Shown: in pieces, positions 53,080 to 62,383 of the stretch
Layout: the number at the start of each line of letters is the position of its first letter
How positions within the stretch are numbered: the stretch's first letter is position 1
Assembly: GCA_902363835.1 (NCBI GenBank)
Contig: CABJBM010000002.1
Coordinates: 292,155 to 356,154 of the forward strand
Length of the DNA: 64,000 nucleotides
Reading direction: 5' to 3'
Source of the DNA: Lachnospiraceae bacterium
GTDB lineage: Bacteria; Bacillota; Clostridia; Lachnospirales; Lachnospiraceae
Notes under the pieces: generated by a model
The model's database searches: none
The model's input: only the letters and a program-made list of their open reading frames with translations
What the model was told of the DNA's origin: nothing
Position numbers and translations under genes: made by a program

Positions 53080-53452
53080 TGCTTTCCTTCCTTAATCTAA
53101 ATTTCGTCCTCTGATTCATGATCGTGCAAAAGGGCTGTTTTTCATGAACTTTCCCGGTCCTTTTTCTCCTGAAAATCTTAAATTAACAATTTTCAGTATC
53201 CGTGTGTTTTTATTTTAATTCTCCTTGCACCGGTTTATGCAGAGTTTTGAAAATATCTCCATTCATATCAATTGCCTTTTTCTCAGTATTTAATGGAATT
53301 TTCATATAATAATAGTAATTGCAGTTACACCCGATGTCAAGATGCCTTTTCCCTACAGTCTGGTATGATAAGTTATTCTTTTCGTTGTAAGCCTTGCAAA
53401 CAGGGGCGCCGGGGCAGTACCTTACAAAATTCTTTCTTATTAAAAAACCATT
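53080..53452. other. Intergenic stretch without a convincing gene
   Basis: About 370 bp between the BFD-like gene and the terminator at 53453. It holds a small inverted repeat (CTGAAAAT, near 53172-53199). The one frame longer than 80 codons would have to start inside the terminator. I see no RNA gene. Confidence 0.5.
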
Positions 53453-53497
53453 AAAAAACTGCTGAAGCATGGAGTTTTCTCCATATTCAGCAGTTTT
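53453..53497 (-). terminator. Terminator of the sugar-acid operon
   Basis: The outer stem AAAACTGCTGAA pairs perfectly with 53455-53466, and an inner ATGGAG/CTCCAT stem extends it. The minus RNA ends in six U. It lies 36 bases after the stop of the Gfo/Idh/MocA gene. Confidence 0.9.
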
Positions 53498-53532
53498 CAT
53501 ATTCTGGTTCAGATTTTCATTTCACCGTAAAT

Positions 53533-54675
53533 CTAAAAATACAGCGCTCCCTCAGGCTGGTTCTGTGCATAATTCCCGCCCAGATATCCTCTCGGCAGCA
53601 TAGGCTGCCTTTCAAATCCGGAGTTCATCTTATAAAACTGTTTTGTTTCTCCGCTTTCAATGATTCCCGTAAGGATTTCCAAGGCATGAAGTGCCATATC
53701 AGCGTTTGTCCTTGGTATACGTCCTTCCCTTAAAGCCCAGGCCATCTCCGCCACTCCAAGGCCCCTGTCGTTGCCGTCATATCCATGGGTATAGGGGAAT
53801 AAGACAGGCTCTGTCTGACCTTTTAAAACCACCTTCACATCGCCGCCAAAAAAGTTGGGATCCTCCAGGAAAATAATACCTTCCGTACCATAGAAAGCCA
53901 CATAAGGCTTTTCCGTGCGGATGCTTCTGGAATTAAAGTGAAGCGTTCCCATACAGCCGTTTTTAAAACCCAGGGTACCCATAAGATATGTCTCTGATTC
54001 CTGGGAATAGGTTTCCCCAAAATTATCATTTTTCACGAAGTAGTGTTGCTGCATCGGCATGGAAACGCCGGACATTCCGCATACTTCTTCCACCTCTCCC
54101 AGCACGTTGATCATGGCAGTGGTGTAATAAATCCCCACATCAATCCCAATTCCGCCTCCGGATCTGGCTGTGTAGGGAAATTTCTCAGCCAAAAGGCGGG
54201 CATCTCTTTGAAGGACAGCCACGCTGGAAGTAATGGTTCCGATCATACCTGATTCCACTAAATACCTGACAGTCTGCACAGCCGCCCCCAGAAAGGTATC
54301 CGGTGCGCTGCAAAGCAGTTTTCCCTTCTCAGCAGCCAGGCTTACTAACTCTCTGGCCTGGGTAATGTCAGCTGCCAGCACCTTTTCCGTATACACATGC
54401 TTCCCATGATCCAGAAGGTTCTTTATGACCTGATAGTGAGCGGCGGGATTGGTTAAGTTCACCACGATTTCAATTTCAGTATCCTCCAGAATCTCTTCCA
54501 TGGTCATGGCCCGGATACCGTAAGCAGCAGCTGTCTCTTCCGCCAGCGGTTGGTTTAAATCGCAGCATCCTGCCAATTCCAGAATTTCAAAGTTTTTTGC
54601 CATATTTTCAATATAAATACGGCTGATGGCCCCGCAACCGATTACCGCTGTCTTTACTTTTTTTATTCCCTTCAT
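53533..54675 (-). CDS. Gfo/Idh/MocA-family dehydrogenase
   Basis: A 380-aa NAD(P)-dependent oxidoreductase. The Rossmann N terminus is TAVIGCGAISRIYIENM, followed by VVNLTNPAAHYQVIKNLLDHGKHVYTEK, with EKV in place of the common EKP. A C-terminal alpha/beta substrate domain follows. It probably oxidises a sugar or sugar-acid hydroxyl released by the enzymes upstream. It is the last gene of the operon, 12 bp after the GH1 gene. Confidence 0.9.
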   Translation of the reverse strand: MKGIKKVKTAVIGCGAISRIYIENMAKNFEILELAGCCDLNQPLAEETAAAYGIRAMTMEEILEDTEIEIVVNLTNPAAHYQVIKNLLDHGKHVYTEKVLAADITQARELVSLAAEKGKLLCSAPDTFLGAAVQTVRYLVESGMIGTITSSVAVLQRDARLLAEKFPYTARSGGGIGIDVGIYYTTAMINVLGEVEEVCGMSGVSMPMQQHYFVKNDNFGETYSQESETYLMGTLGFKNGCMGTLHFNSRSIRTEKPYVAFYGTEGIIFLEDPNFFGGDVKVVLKGQTEPVLFPYTHGYDGNDRGLGVAEMAWALREGRIPRTNADMALHALEILTGIIESGETKQFYKMNSGFERQPMLPRGYLGGNYAQNQPEGALYF

Positions 54676-54687
54676 ACGAAAGCCTCC

Positions 54688-56034
54688 TTATACCCCATTC
54701 TGTTCAATCACCTTGGAATACCAGTGTCCGCTTTCCTTGATAATTCTCTCCTGGGTATTGAAGTCCACGAATACCATTCCAAAACGGCTGCTATATCCGA
54801 ATGACCACTCAAAGTTATCATACAAAGACCACTGGAAATATCCCTGCACATTAACCCCCTGGGAAATGGCCTCCCAAAGCGCTGTTAAATGTCTGTGGAG
54901 ATAATCCTTTCTTCCGCCGTCTTCTACTTTTCCTTCCATTGAAACCACATCCGGAAAGGAAGTACCATTCTCCGTAATATAAATCTTGTCAATTCCGTAC
55001 TCATTCTTCATCCGCAAAAGCATATTTACAAAGCCCTGCTCTGTCACCGGCCAGTTCCTGTCATTGACAGGAACGTATTTGGGATTCTCTATCTTAAAGC
55101 CAAGAGGCCATACGCTGTCATCTGCCTTTACATGAAAGTCATTGTAATAATTCAGGCCGATAAAATCCAGCTTCTGTCCAATGAGCTTCATGTGCTCCTC
55201 TTGGAACTCCGGAAGGCGGACTCCCTTGGAGCGGTAAAACTCAATCATTTCCTGAGGATATCTGCCATACACAATGGGTTCTGCAAACCATCGGTTCAGA
55301 TACCCATCTGCCCTGGCTGCTGCCTGGATATCCTCCGGCTTATCCGTAAGAGGAAGCCTTCCCATAAGATTTAAGGTAATTCCGATTTCCCCGTCATACC
55401 CCTTTTTGCGGAAATAATCCACTGCCAGGCCATGGCCTACATAGAGGTAATAGGAAACCCGAACCGCAGTTGAAAAATCCCGGATGCCGGGAGCCTGGCG
55501 CCCCTCGGAATTGCCCAAAAATGCAGCACAATAAGGCTCATTTAATGTAATCCATTTCTTCACCCTGTCATGGAATGCATCCATAATAATCTTGGCGTAT
55601 TCCAAAAAGTATTCCGGCATCCGTGGATTGGCCCATCCGCCCATGTCCTGGAGAGCCTGAGGAAGATCCCAGTGGTATAATGTGATATAAGGCTCAATTC
55701 CCGCCTCCAGAAGCTCGTCAATAAGATTACTGTAAAATTCAAGCCCCTTTTCATTGACTTCCCCGTATCCCTCCGGAAGAATCCTGGACCAGGCAATGGA
55801 GAACCGGTAAGCCTTAAGTCCCATATCCTTCATCAAAGCTACATCCTCTTTGTATCTGTGATAATGGTCGCATGCTATTTTTCCGTCATCTCCATTTAAA
55901 ACATTGCCGGGAATTGAACAATACCTGTCCCATATGGTTTCTCCTCTTCCGTCCTCATCCCATGCACCTTCAATCTGGTATGACGCAGTAGCCGCCCCCC
56001 ATGCAAAACCTTCAGGAAAATGTTTTTTTTCCAT
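54688..56034 (-). CDS. GH1 beta-glucosidase/6-phospho-beta-glucosidase
   Basis: A 448-aa (beta/alpha)8 enzyme with the family N-terminal pattern FAWGAATASYQIEGAWDEDGRG, acid/base WITLNEPYCAAF and nucleophile IYITENGTSF. The end has a QGYFQWSLYDNFEW substrate loop followed by a serine-rich FGYSSRFG, closer to plain beta-glucosidases than to the phospho type. In this operon it would free an aglycone or sugar acid from a beta-glucoside. Confidence 0.95.
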   Translation of the reverse strand: MEKKHFPEGFAWGAATASYQIEGAWDEDGRGETIWDRYCSIPGNVLNGDDGKIACDHYHRYKEDVALMKDMGLKAYRFSIAWSRILPEGYGEVNEKGLEFYSNLIDELLEAGIEPYITLYHWDLPQALQDMGGWANPRMPEYFLEYAKIIMDAFHDRVKKWITLNEPYCAAFLGNSEGRQAPGIRDFSTAVRVSYYLYVGHGLAVDYFRKKGYDGEIGITLNLMGRLPLTDKPEDIQAAARADGYLNRWFAEPIVYGRYPQEMIEFYRSKGVRLPEFQEEHMKLIGQKLDFIGLNYYNDFHVKADDSVWPLGFKIENPKYVPVNDRNWPVTEQGFVNMLLRMKNEYGIDKIYITENGTSFPDVVSMEGKVEDGGRKDYLHRHLTALWEAISQGVNVQGYFQWSLYDNFEWSFGYSSRFGMVFVDFNTQERIIKESGHWYSKVIEQNGV

Positions 56035-56049
56035 TATCCGTCCTCCCTT

Positions 56050-56523
56050 TTATTCGTCCCTCTCCAACAGCTCCACCACTACTTTCAGATTGTCCAGCGC
56101 ATCCATGAAAGCATATCTTCCATTTCCTCTCCTGTACTCTCCTCTTTGCAGCAGCTTCATTCCCCAATCCTCACAGGTGCTGATGGTCTTTTGCATACCT
56201 TTTACATTGAAGGAAATATGATGGATTCCCTCTCCAAACTGCTCTAAATGCTCCTTCCAGATGCTTGGCTCTTCATTGGGCTGGATCAGCTCCATCTGTA
56301 AGTCTCCAAAATAAAAGAATGTCATATAGCACTTTGCTTTTGGCGCCGGCTCTCCCCTGTATTCTGTCTTTGTAATCTCAAATTCACCGCTGTTTACGGT
56401 TTCAGGCTCCTCAACCCCAAAAAAACGCGCAAATTCCTTTTTTGTCTTTTCAATATCATTTACCAGAAACCCAATCTGTGCCAGTCTCATATCCTCAATC
56501 GGTCTGTCCATAATTTTTCTCAT
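56050..56523 (-). CDS. VOC-family (glyoxalase-like) protein
   Basis: A 157-aa protein of two beta-alpha-beta-beta-beta modules: MRLAQIGFLVNDIEKTKKEFAR, YFGDLQMELIQPNEEPS and GEGIHHISFNVKGM. Its metal-binding residues would be H, E and a second H/E from these strands. It overlaps the preceding gene by ATGA. An isomerase or epimerase role on a sugar intermediate is possible. Confidence 0.88.
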   Translation of the reverse strand: MRKIMDRPIEDMRLAQIGFLVNDIEKTKKEFARFFGVEEPETVNSGEFEITKTEYRGEPAPKAKCYMTFFYFGDLQMELIQPNEEPSIWKEHLEQFGEGIHHISFNVKGMQKTISTCEDWGMKLLQRGEYRRGNGRYAFMDALDNLKVVVELLERDE

Positions 56524-57548
56524 CCTTTCAATTGATGCACCTTTTCCACAGTGCCCATTTTTTCTATTGCTTCCATCAGTCCTTTTATGTATGCAGTATC
56601 CGCATAGCGTACCTTATGGCCCCAGTCCCTGTCACCTTCAATACCAGGCACATGGTCACTGACCATAAAGCCGTCAAATCCGGAATGCATCAGTGCATAC
56701 ACCACCTGGAAGGGATCAAAATTCCCTTCTCCCAGGAAACATTCCTGGAATTTAGGCACAGTACCTTGCACATCCCTCATATGGGCGTAAATCAGTTTTT
56801 TCCTGGGCCCGAAATATTCAATGGCATCAAAAATGTTCTTTGCCCCGCCTTTCATCTGTGAAAAGGTTCCGATGCAGAACAGAAGTCCCCAGTTAGGGCT
56901 GTCAATCATGGCCTCAGCCCGCTTGTAGCTGTCCACATCAATAAACATCCTTGCAATCCCGGACAGGCTTTCTATGGGAGGATCATCCGGGTGAAGAGCC
57001 ATGGTCACATGGTATTCCTCTGCCACCGGTATGACACGTTTCATAAAATATTCAAAATTCTCCCACAGGGCTTCCACGTCAGGCACCATCACATCTCTTC
57101 TCTGGCCAAAATCCGCCATGTCATCAATGCCCTGCTTCTGTTTTTCTAAGTCAAAGGCCTGCACAGCCGCACCATATCTTCCTACAGGAGCATGGTTTTC
57201 CGTTCTCCAGACAAAGGACGGTGAAAAATGATATCCCAGCACAGGAATTCCCACCCGGCCCAGATTTCGGATGGATTCGCAGACATTCTCAATCTGCCTG
57301 TCTCTTCCCTCCAGTCCCAGCATTGCCTTGTCATAAAAAGAAATAGGCATATTCTCCATTGCTTCCACAACTACGCCGTACCGGTCACATCCTTCTTTAA
57401 AACGTGCCAGATCATCGTATTTCCAAAACTCATCTGCAGGTAAATCATAAGGGAGGTTAAACTGTACCCTGTCAATGCCCATCTGCCTGGCATTGGTAAG
57501 GATCTCCTTGTCCACGCTGCGAATCTGCCCATATGCTAATCTCATCAT
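56520..57548 (-). CDS. Mannonate dehydratase (UxuA)-like protein
   Basis: A 342-aa barrel protein with UxuA-family motifs: VTMALHPDDPPIESLSGIARM, the metal ligands in YAHMRDVQGTVPKFQE and FLGEGNFDPFQVV, and VSDHVPGIEGD. Family members dehydrate D-mannonate to 2-keto-3-deoxygluconate. It sits beside an enolase-superfamily acid-sugar dehydratase, so the two may act on different sugar acids. The N terminus is less like true UxuA, so isomerase activity is an alternative. Confidence 0.85.
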   Translation of the reverse strand: MMRLAYGQIRSVDKEILTNARQMGIDRVQFNLPYDLPADEFWKYDDLARFKEGCDRYGVVVEAMENMPISFYDKAMLGLEGRDRQIENVCESIRNLGRVGIPVLGYHFSPSFVWRTENHAPVGRYGAAVQAFDLEKQKQGIDDMADFGQRRDVMVPDVEALWENFEYFMKRVIPVAEEYHVTMALHPDDPPIESLSGIARMFIDVDSYKRAEAMIDSPNWGLLFCIGTFSQMKGGAKNIFDAIEYFGPRKKLIYAHMRDVQGTVPKFQECFLGEGNFDPFQVVYALMHSGFDGFMVSDHVPGIEGDRDWGHKVRYADTAYIKGLMEAIEKMGTVEKVHQLKG

Positions 57549-57554
57549 CTTCTA

Positions 57555-58964
57555 TCAGCTCCATATCCGGTCCAGAGAAGTCTCCTGGTTCCATTCATCT
57601 GTAGATACCCACACATCCTTGCCCTTTATAGGCCCATGCTCCCGGATCAATTCCTCATTCAGGGACTCAATTCCAAGACCAGGTGCATCAGTCACTACCG
57701 TAAAGCCATTCTGTACAATAGGCTTTACCGGCCCTATAATCAAATCCTGCCACCACTCAGAGTCAAAGGCATCATGTTCCTGTACAAAGAAATTCTCACT
57801 TGCAGTTGCCATATGGGCACCGGCCAGGGCCGATATGGGACTTTCGCACATGTGGAGTGCCATAGACGCCCCGTATCTGGCTGCCATATCACCAAGCTTC
57901 TTAGTTTCCAGGATTCCTCCGGAGGTCAGGAGGTCAGGATGTACCACATCCAGGGCGCCTGCCTGAAGCAGAGGCTCAAAGGTCTCTGTCAAATACATAT
58001 CCTCTCCCGTTGCAAGGGGAGCCGTAGTGGCGTGCTTCAGTTCCTTGTACTGTTCCGTTAAATACCAGGGAAGCATATCCTCCAGCCATGCCAGATTATA
58101 CTTTTCAAGCCTTCTTGCAATCTTAATCATATCCGGAAGTGGAAAATGCCCAAAATGGTCAATAGCCAATGGCACCTTGGTGCCGATCACGTCCCGCACC
58201 CTTCCAATGTATTCATCCAATTGTGCCAGCCCTTGTTCCGTTACATGCATATTGGTAAAGGGATGGGAAATCCGGTTGAAATCATACAATGCTGCATTTG
58301 CCGCAGATACTTCGGCCCTGGTACCGGTCCTGGAAACCTGACGTACCCGTTCCTCCACAACCCGCAGCTCATTGACCCAGTCCAAAGGGCCGCAGTAATT
58401 CCCCTCCTGCGCCATAAGAAGCTCCACGCTGAGAATTTTCACTGCCGTAAATCCCTGATCCATATATCCCTTCAGGATTTGTCCCACTCTCTCCGGTTCC
58501 ATTAAAATGCCGGTGGCTCTTCCGTCCTCAATATGGGTATCCGCATAAAGCCTGACCTTATCCCGGAACCTTCCTCCCAAAAGCTGGTAAACAGGAACCC
58601 CATAAGCCTTTCCTGCCAGATCCCAAAGAGCCAGTTCAATGGCGCACACCCCGGCAGACTGTCTGGACTGACCGCCGAATTGTTTGATCTTCCTGAAAAT
58701 ACGGTCTACTTCACAGGGATTCTCGCCAATAATCCTGCTCTTTAAATATTTTAAATAGGTGGCGCTGGCACCGTCACGCATTTCCCCGTATCCGCTGATT
58801 CCCTGGTTGGTATCAATTCTCACCAAATAACAGCCCCAGGGAGGAAGATCCACCTTTGTGAATTTTACATCCGTGATCAATAACTTAGACGGATTGGAGC
58901 TCTGCCTCACAAAATTCAGACACTCCTCATAATTTACATCTGCCTGACCGCTCTTATGTTCCAC
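57555..58964 (-). CDS. Enolase-superfamily sugar-acid dehydratase (mandelate racemase type)
   Basis: A 469-aa protein that starts at GTG behind AGGAGG. It has a capping domain (LLITDVKFTKVDLP, GYGEMRDGASATYL) and a barrel with AIDHFGHFPLPD, AWLEDMLPW, GEDMYLTETFEPLL, VVHPDLLTSGGILE and HMCESPISALAGAH. These supply the metal-binding D, E and E and a catalytic histidine. The length and insertions fit acid-sugar dehydratases (mannonate or gluconate type). It follows the permease genes by 73 bp. Confidence 0.88.
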   Translation of the reverse strand: MEHKSGQADVNYEECLNFVRQSSNPSKLLITDVKFTKVDLPPWGCYLVRIDTNQGISGYGEMRDGASATYLKYLKSRIIGENPCEVDRIFRKIKQFGGQSRQSAGVCAIELALWDLAGKAYGVPVYQLLGGRFRDKVRLYADTHIEDGRATGILMEPERVGQILKGYMDQGFTAVKILSVELLMAQEGNYCGPLDWVNELRVVEERVRQVSRTGTRAEVSAANAALYDFNRISHPFTNMHVTEQGLAQLDEYIGRVRDVIGTKVPLAIDHFGHFPLPDMIKIARRLEKYNLAWLEDMLPWYLTEQYKELKHATTAPLATGEDMYLTETFEPLLQAGALDVVHPDLLTSGGILETKKLGDMAARYGASMALHMCESPISALAGAHMATASENFFVQEHDAFDSEWWQDLIIGPVKPIVQNGFTVVTDAPGLGIESLNEELIREHGPIKGKDVWVSTDEWNQETSLDRIWS

Positions 58965-59037
58965 TGTATGCCTCCTGTCAATTCTTACTCTTATCTATTA
59001 TTTCCTGCTGATTTGCCTGCTGCCTGAACGTTCCCTA

Positions 59038-59892
59038 TTAACCCTTGACAGCACCATCTGCCATACCCTTGACAAAATACCTGTTGCAGGAAAGGAAAAT
59101 AAGGAGTACGGGAAACGCTACAATGGCCGATGCCGCCATAGTGGAGCCCCAGTCTACTGCAAACTCTCCTGCAAACATATGGATCGCAATGGGAAGTGTT
59201 CTTGTCTTTGTCGATGTGCTTAAGTTCAGCGCAAAAAGGAATTCCTCCCATGCATGGATATAGGTGTAGATGGCAACGGAAATCAGTCCCGGCTTTGCAA
59301 TAGGCAGAACCACCTTGAACAATGCTCCGATCCCCGTGCACCCGTCAATTTTGGCTGCTTCCTCCAGTTCCTTTGGCACTGTCTCGAAAAAGGAACTGAG
59401 CATGATGACACCCATGGGAATGGTCAGTGCCATATCTGCCATGATCAGTGAAAGATGGGTATCCAAAAGCCCTGTTTTTGCAACCAGAAAATACAAGGGA
59501 ATAATGATTACCACACTGGGAATCATCTGTCCGAACAAAAGGCCAATCTTCAGCACCCCATGTCCCTTGAACTTATACCTGCTTAAACCGTAACCTGCCA
59601 GGATGGAAATAAACAATGTAATTACAACCACACTCACTGTGATAATGACGCTGTTAACAAAAGCGTCAAACATCTTGGAATTAGTAAGTACGTTAACATA
59701 ATTGCCAAATGTAGGTGTATCCGGGATGATCTGGGGAGGAATGTCATACTGCTCAGTAGGAAGCTTGATGGATGTGGACAGCATCCAGATTGCCGGGAAA
59801 ACGGCTGCCAGAACTACCAGAAGTAAGATTGCGTAGGTACAAATCTGCCAGACAATATTGGTCTTTGTTACAGATTTTTTCAATTTTACCAT
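59038..59892 (-). CDS. Sugar ABC transporter permease, MalG type
   Basis: A 284-aa permease with six helices, the EAA loop LEEAAKIDGCTGIGALFKVVLP and the usual C-terminal NRYFVKGMADGAVKG. It pairs with the MalF-type permease whose stop is only one base before its start. No ATPase is encoded nearby. Confidence 0.94.
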   Translation of the reverse strand: MVKLKKSVTKTNIVWQICTYAILLLVVLAAVFPAIWMLSTSIKLPTEQYDIPPQIIPDTPTFGNYVNVLTNSKMFDAFVNSVIITVSVVVITLFISILAGYGLSRYKFKGHGVLKIGLLFGQMIPSVVIIIPLYFLVAKTGLLDTHLSLIMADMALTIPMGVIMLSSFFETVPKELEEAAKIDGCTGIGALFKVVLPIAKPGLISVAIYTYIHAWEEFLFALNLSTSTKTRTLPIAIHMFAGEFAVDWGSTMAASAIVAFPVLLIFLSCNRYFVKGMADGAVKG

Positions 59893-59893
59893 T

Positions 59894-60772
59894 TTACTTC
59901 CCCTCCTTTTCTCTTGTTAGATAGAGATATACAAGACTCACGAACATTGACAAGGCAAACAAAACTGCACTGGCTGCACTGGCTATGCCGAAATCATAAT
60001 CCATGAATGCCCGTTTATAAATGTACATTGCCATTACTTCTGTCTTATGGGCTGGTCCGCCCTCTGTCATTGCATAAATGAAGGTAAATGCATTCAGGGT
60101 CCAGATAATCATTAAAAGGATCGTAGAATAGCAGGTTGGGGCAATGGATGGCCAGGTCACATTTTTAAAGATGCCAAATACATTTGCTCCATCAATAACC
60201 GCAGCCTCTTTCAAATCCTTGGACACACTCTGAAGGGAGGCCTCAATCATCAGCAGGATGAACGGGAACATCTTCCATGTGTTGACTGCAATAACAGACC
60301 ACATGGCGATCTTGGGATTGGACAGCCATGTCTGGTTCTTTTCAATGATTCCCAGAGCGCTGAAAATGAAGTTGATAATACCATAGTCAGCATTGTACAT
60401 CCACTTCCATACGGCGGAACCGATGATGCTGGGCGTTACCCACGGAATCATCAGCAGAATGCGAATGAGAGTCTTCCCTTTTACAAATGGCTGGTGAAGG
60501 ATCAAAGCCATGATAAAGCCCAGGCCAAACTGGAAAAAAACACTTCCAAAGGTCCAGACTAACGTATTTTTGATGGAACCAAGGAACACTCTGTCCTCAA
60601 ATAACTTTTTATATTGGGAGATACCGCAGAAAACCGGAGCTTCCAGGAACAGGGTGTTATTAAAGAACCCCATGATCAATGTATAAAGCAATGGATATAT
60701 CATGACTACTGCAACTGTAATCACAGCGGGAAGTACATAGCCGGCCCCTGAACGTTTGATTTTTCTAAGCAT
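59894..60772 (-). CDS. Sugar ABC transporter permease, MalF type
   Basis: A 292-aa permease with six helices and the EAA loop LKEAAVIDGANVFGIFKNVTWP. It follows the binding-protein gene after an attenuator hairpin and works with the MalG-type permease. Confidence 0.94.
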   Translation of the reverse strand: MLRKIKRSGAGYVLPAVITVAVVMIYPLLYTLIMGFFNNTLFLEAPVFCGISQYKKLFEDRVFLGSIKNTLVWTFGSVFFQFGLGFIMALILHQPFVKGKTLIRILLMIPWVTPSIIGSAVWKWMYNADYGIINFIFSALGIIEKNQTWLSNPKIAMWSVIAVNTWKMFPFILLMIEASLQSVSKDLKEAAVIDGANVFGIFKNVTWPSIAPTCYSTILLMIIWTLNAFTFIYAMTEGGPAHKTEVMAMYIYKRAFMDYDFGIASAASAVLFALSMFVSLVYLYLTREKEGK

Positions 60773-60802
60773 ACCTTCTCCTTTCTCTTTTTTAAAAAAG
60801 AA

Positions 60803-60824
60803 GGCCCCGCTTGTCAGCGGAGCC
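60803..60824 (-). terminator. Attenuator hairpin between binding-protein and permease genes
   Basis: GGCTCCGCT/AGCGGGGCC on the minus RNA pair over nine positions, one of them G-U, around a four-base loop, then UUCUUUUUU. The same pair would be a mismatch on the plus strand, so it acts in the operon's direction. It should make the binding protein more abundant than the permeases. Confidence 0.8.
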
Positions 60825-60842
60825 TGCCTGCCCCTCTTCGGA

Positions 60843-62132
60843 TTACTCTAATAATTTATTTGTTGCCTGATCCAGCTGGCCGCATGCCTCCTCTGCAGAC
60901 ATGTCCTCAGACAGCATCAGCTGAAGGTTATCCATGATCGCCTGGCGGATACCTACAATGTTTTCAACGGAAGGAAGTGCATTTGCATACTGCAAAGCAT
61001 CTGCGTTTGGTTTGATAATTTCTTCCGGATAGTCTGTGTAACGGGCCGCAACTTCTGCCGTACCAGTAAAAGTATTTGTATAAATAGCTGCAATATCCGG
61101 TCTGCTAAGGAATTTTACAAATTCCCATGCAGCTTCTTTTTCCTTGCTGCACTCTGCAACAGCTACAGACCAGCCTCCTAAAATGGTGTTCCTCTCCGCA
61201 TCGTTAGCAGTCGGAACCATGGTGCATGCAAAATTTAAATCAGGATTTGCCTTAACAATTTCCGCTAAATCATAGATGCCGCTTAAGTACATTGCAATCT
61301 TGCCGCTGGCAAACAGGGTACGGTTTGCAACGTTGTCATTCTCCAGCAAGGAGGCAGGCGCATAAGCTACTAAGTCCTTATAAAGCTGTGCTGTCTGAAT
61401 TGCCACATCGCTTCCCAGAGCAGATGCGCTGTTATCATCATTTAAAATATCACCGCCGGAAGAACGGAGCATGGTTATATACTGGAATGAGAAATTGGAG
61501 TAGTTTGTGCCGCAGAGACCATATCCATATATGTCTCCGTTGGTACATGCAGCCGCAACCTCTTTCACCTCATCCCAGGTTGCAGGAGGTGCATCATAAC
61601 CTGCTGCTGACAGGATGTCCTTATTATAGAACATAACATATGTCTCACTGCGGAATGGAAGGCCATAGAGCTTTCCTCCCACAGTGGAGGCATCGTTAGC
61701 ACCTTTGACAAACTGATTCACATCCAGGGAATCCTTTGCTATGTACTCATCCAATGGCGCCAGCAAACCTGCATTGCCGAAAGTGGTAACCCAATCCAGC
61801 GCACAGGATAACACGTCAGGAGCAGTGCCGTTTTTCAGTGCCAACATATATTTATCATTTGCCAGATCTGCCTGGAATTCTGCTTCGATCTTAATATCTG
61901 GGTGTTCCTTGTTCCATATAGCCTCTACCTCTGGCCAGACAGCTTCCTGCCAGTTGCCATCCCAAAATTTAATGGTAACCGGTTCCCCCGAAGCTTCTTT
62001 CTTCTGTTCAGGCTGGGGAGCCGTGCTCTCAGCCTTCTGTTCCCCCTTTGCCGGAGAGCAGCCGGTCATTAACCCCAATGCCATTGCGGCTGCCATAGTC
62101 ATACTCAGCGTTCTTTTTACTACCTTTTTCAT
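60843..62132 (-). CDS. Sugar-binding lipoprotein, SBP family 1
   Basis: A 429-aa lipoprotein (lipobox GLMTGCS). The mature part has VTIKFWDGNWQEAVWPEVEA, GTAPDVLSCALDW, YVMFYNKDILSAAGYDAPPATW and the late TNTFTGTAEVAARYTDYPE. It is the first gene of the sugar-acid/beta-glucoside operon and sits divergent from the LacI regulator. Confidence 0.94.
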   Translation of the reverse strand: MKKVVKRTLSMTMAAAMALGLMTGCSPAKGEQKAESTAPQPEQKKEASGEPVTIKFWDGNWQEAVWPEVEAIWNKEHPDIKIEAEFQADLANDKYMLALKNGTAPDVLSCALDWVTTFGNAGLLAPLDEYIAKDSLDVNQFVKGANDASTVGGKLYGLPFRSETYVMFYNKDILSAAGYDAPPATWDEVKEVAAACTNGDIYGYGLCGTNYSNFSFQYITMLRSSGGDILNDDNSASALGSDVAIQTAQLYKDLVAYAPASLLENDNVANRTLFASGKIAMYLSGIYDLAEIVKANPDLNFACTMVPTANDAERNTILGGWSVAVAECSKEKEAAWEFVKFLSRPDIAAIYTNTFTGTAEVAARYTDYPEEIIKPNADALQYANALPSVENIVGIRQAIMDNLQLMLSEDMSAEEACGQLDQATNKLLE

Positions 62133-62174
62133 GTTCTTCCTCCTCGCTCTTTTTTAACCCTTTTACTGTTTTGT

Positions 62175-62186
62175 TAACGTTTTCAT
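62175..62186 (-). promoter_or_regulatory. LacI-type operator, copy 1
   Basis: TAACGTTTTCAT, with the half site ATGAAAACGTTA on the minus strand, 43 bp before the binding-protein start. It shares the ATGAAAACGTT core with the copy at 62285 and fits a roadblock site for the divergent LacI protein. Confidence 0.6.
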
Positions 62187-62284
62187 TCTTAACACAACTA
62201 CATATTAGCAAAAACTTGTGCACTTTGCAAGTGTTTTTTTGAATAAAGTTTGCTTTTTAATTAGTATTTACCATTTTATTTTTA

Positions 62285-62297
62285 TAAACGTTTTCAT
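62285..62297 (-). promoter_or_regulatory. LacI-type operator, copy 2
   Basis: TAAACGTTTTCAT contains the perfect palindrome AAACGTTT with the central CG of LacI operators. Its centre is about 110 bp from copy 1, so DNA looping is possible. Confidence 0.6.
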
Positions 62298-62316
62298 TTT
62301 TAGCCATTATCTTGCC

Positions 62317-62368
62317 TTGAAAGTGATTTTTAGATGTGATATAATGAAAATAGTATAAATATTTTCAT
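62317..62368 (+). promoter_or_regulatory. Promoter and autoregulatory palindrome of the lacI-type gene
   Basis: TTGAAA (62317-62322), a 17-bp spacer and TATAAT (62340-62345) form a sigma-A promoter. A 9-bp perfect inverted repeat ATGAAAATA ... TATTTTCAT (62344-62368) starts inside the -10. Its half site resembles that of the two operators, so the regulator may repress itself. Confidence 0.7.
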
Positions 62369-62383
62369 GAGAAGGGATTAAAA

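Noticed and set aside
53210..53500. A 96-codon minus-strand frame with several cysteines
   Set aside because: Its start codons lie inside the strong terminator hairpin at 53453-53497 and there is no ribosome site. The hairpin explains the open stretch.
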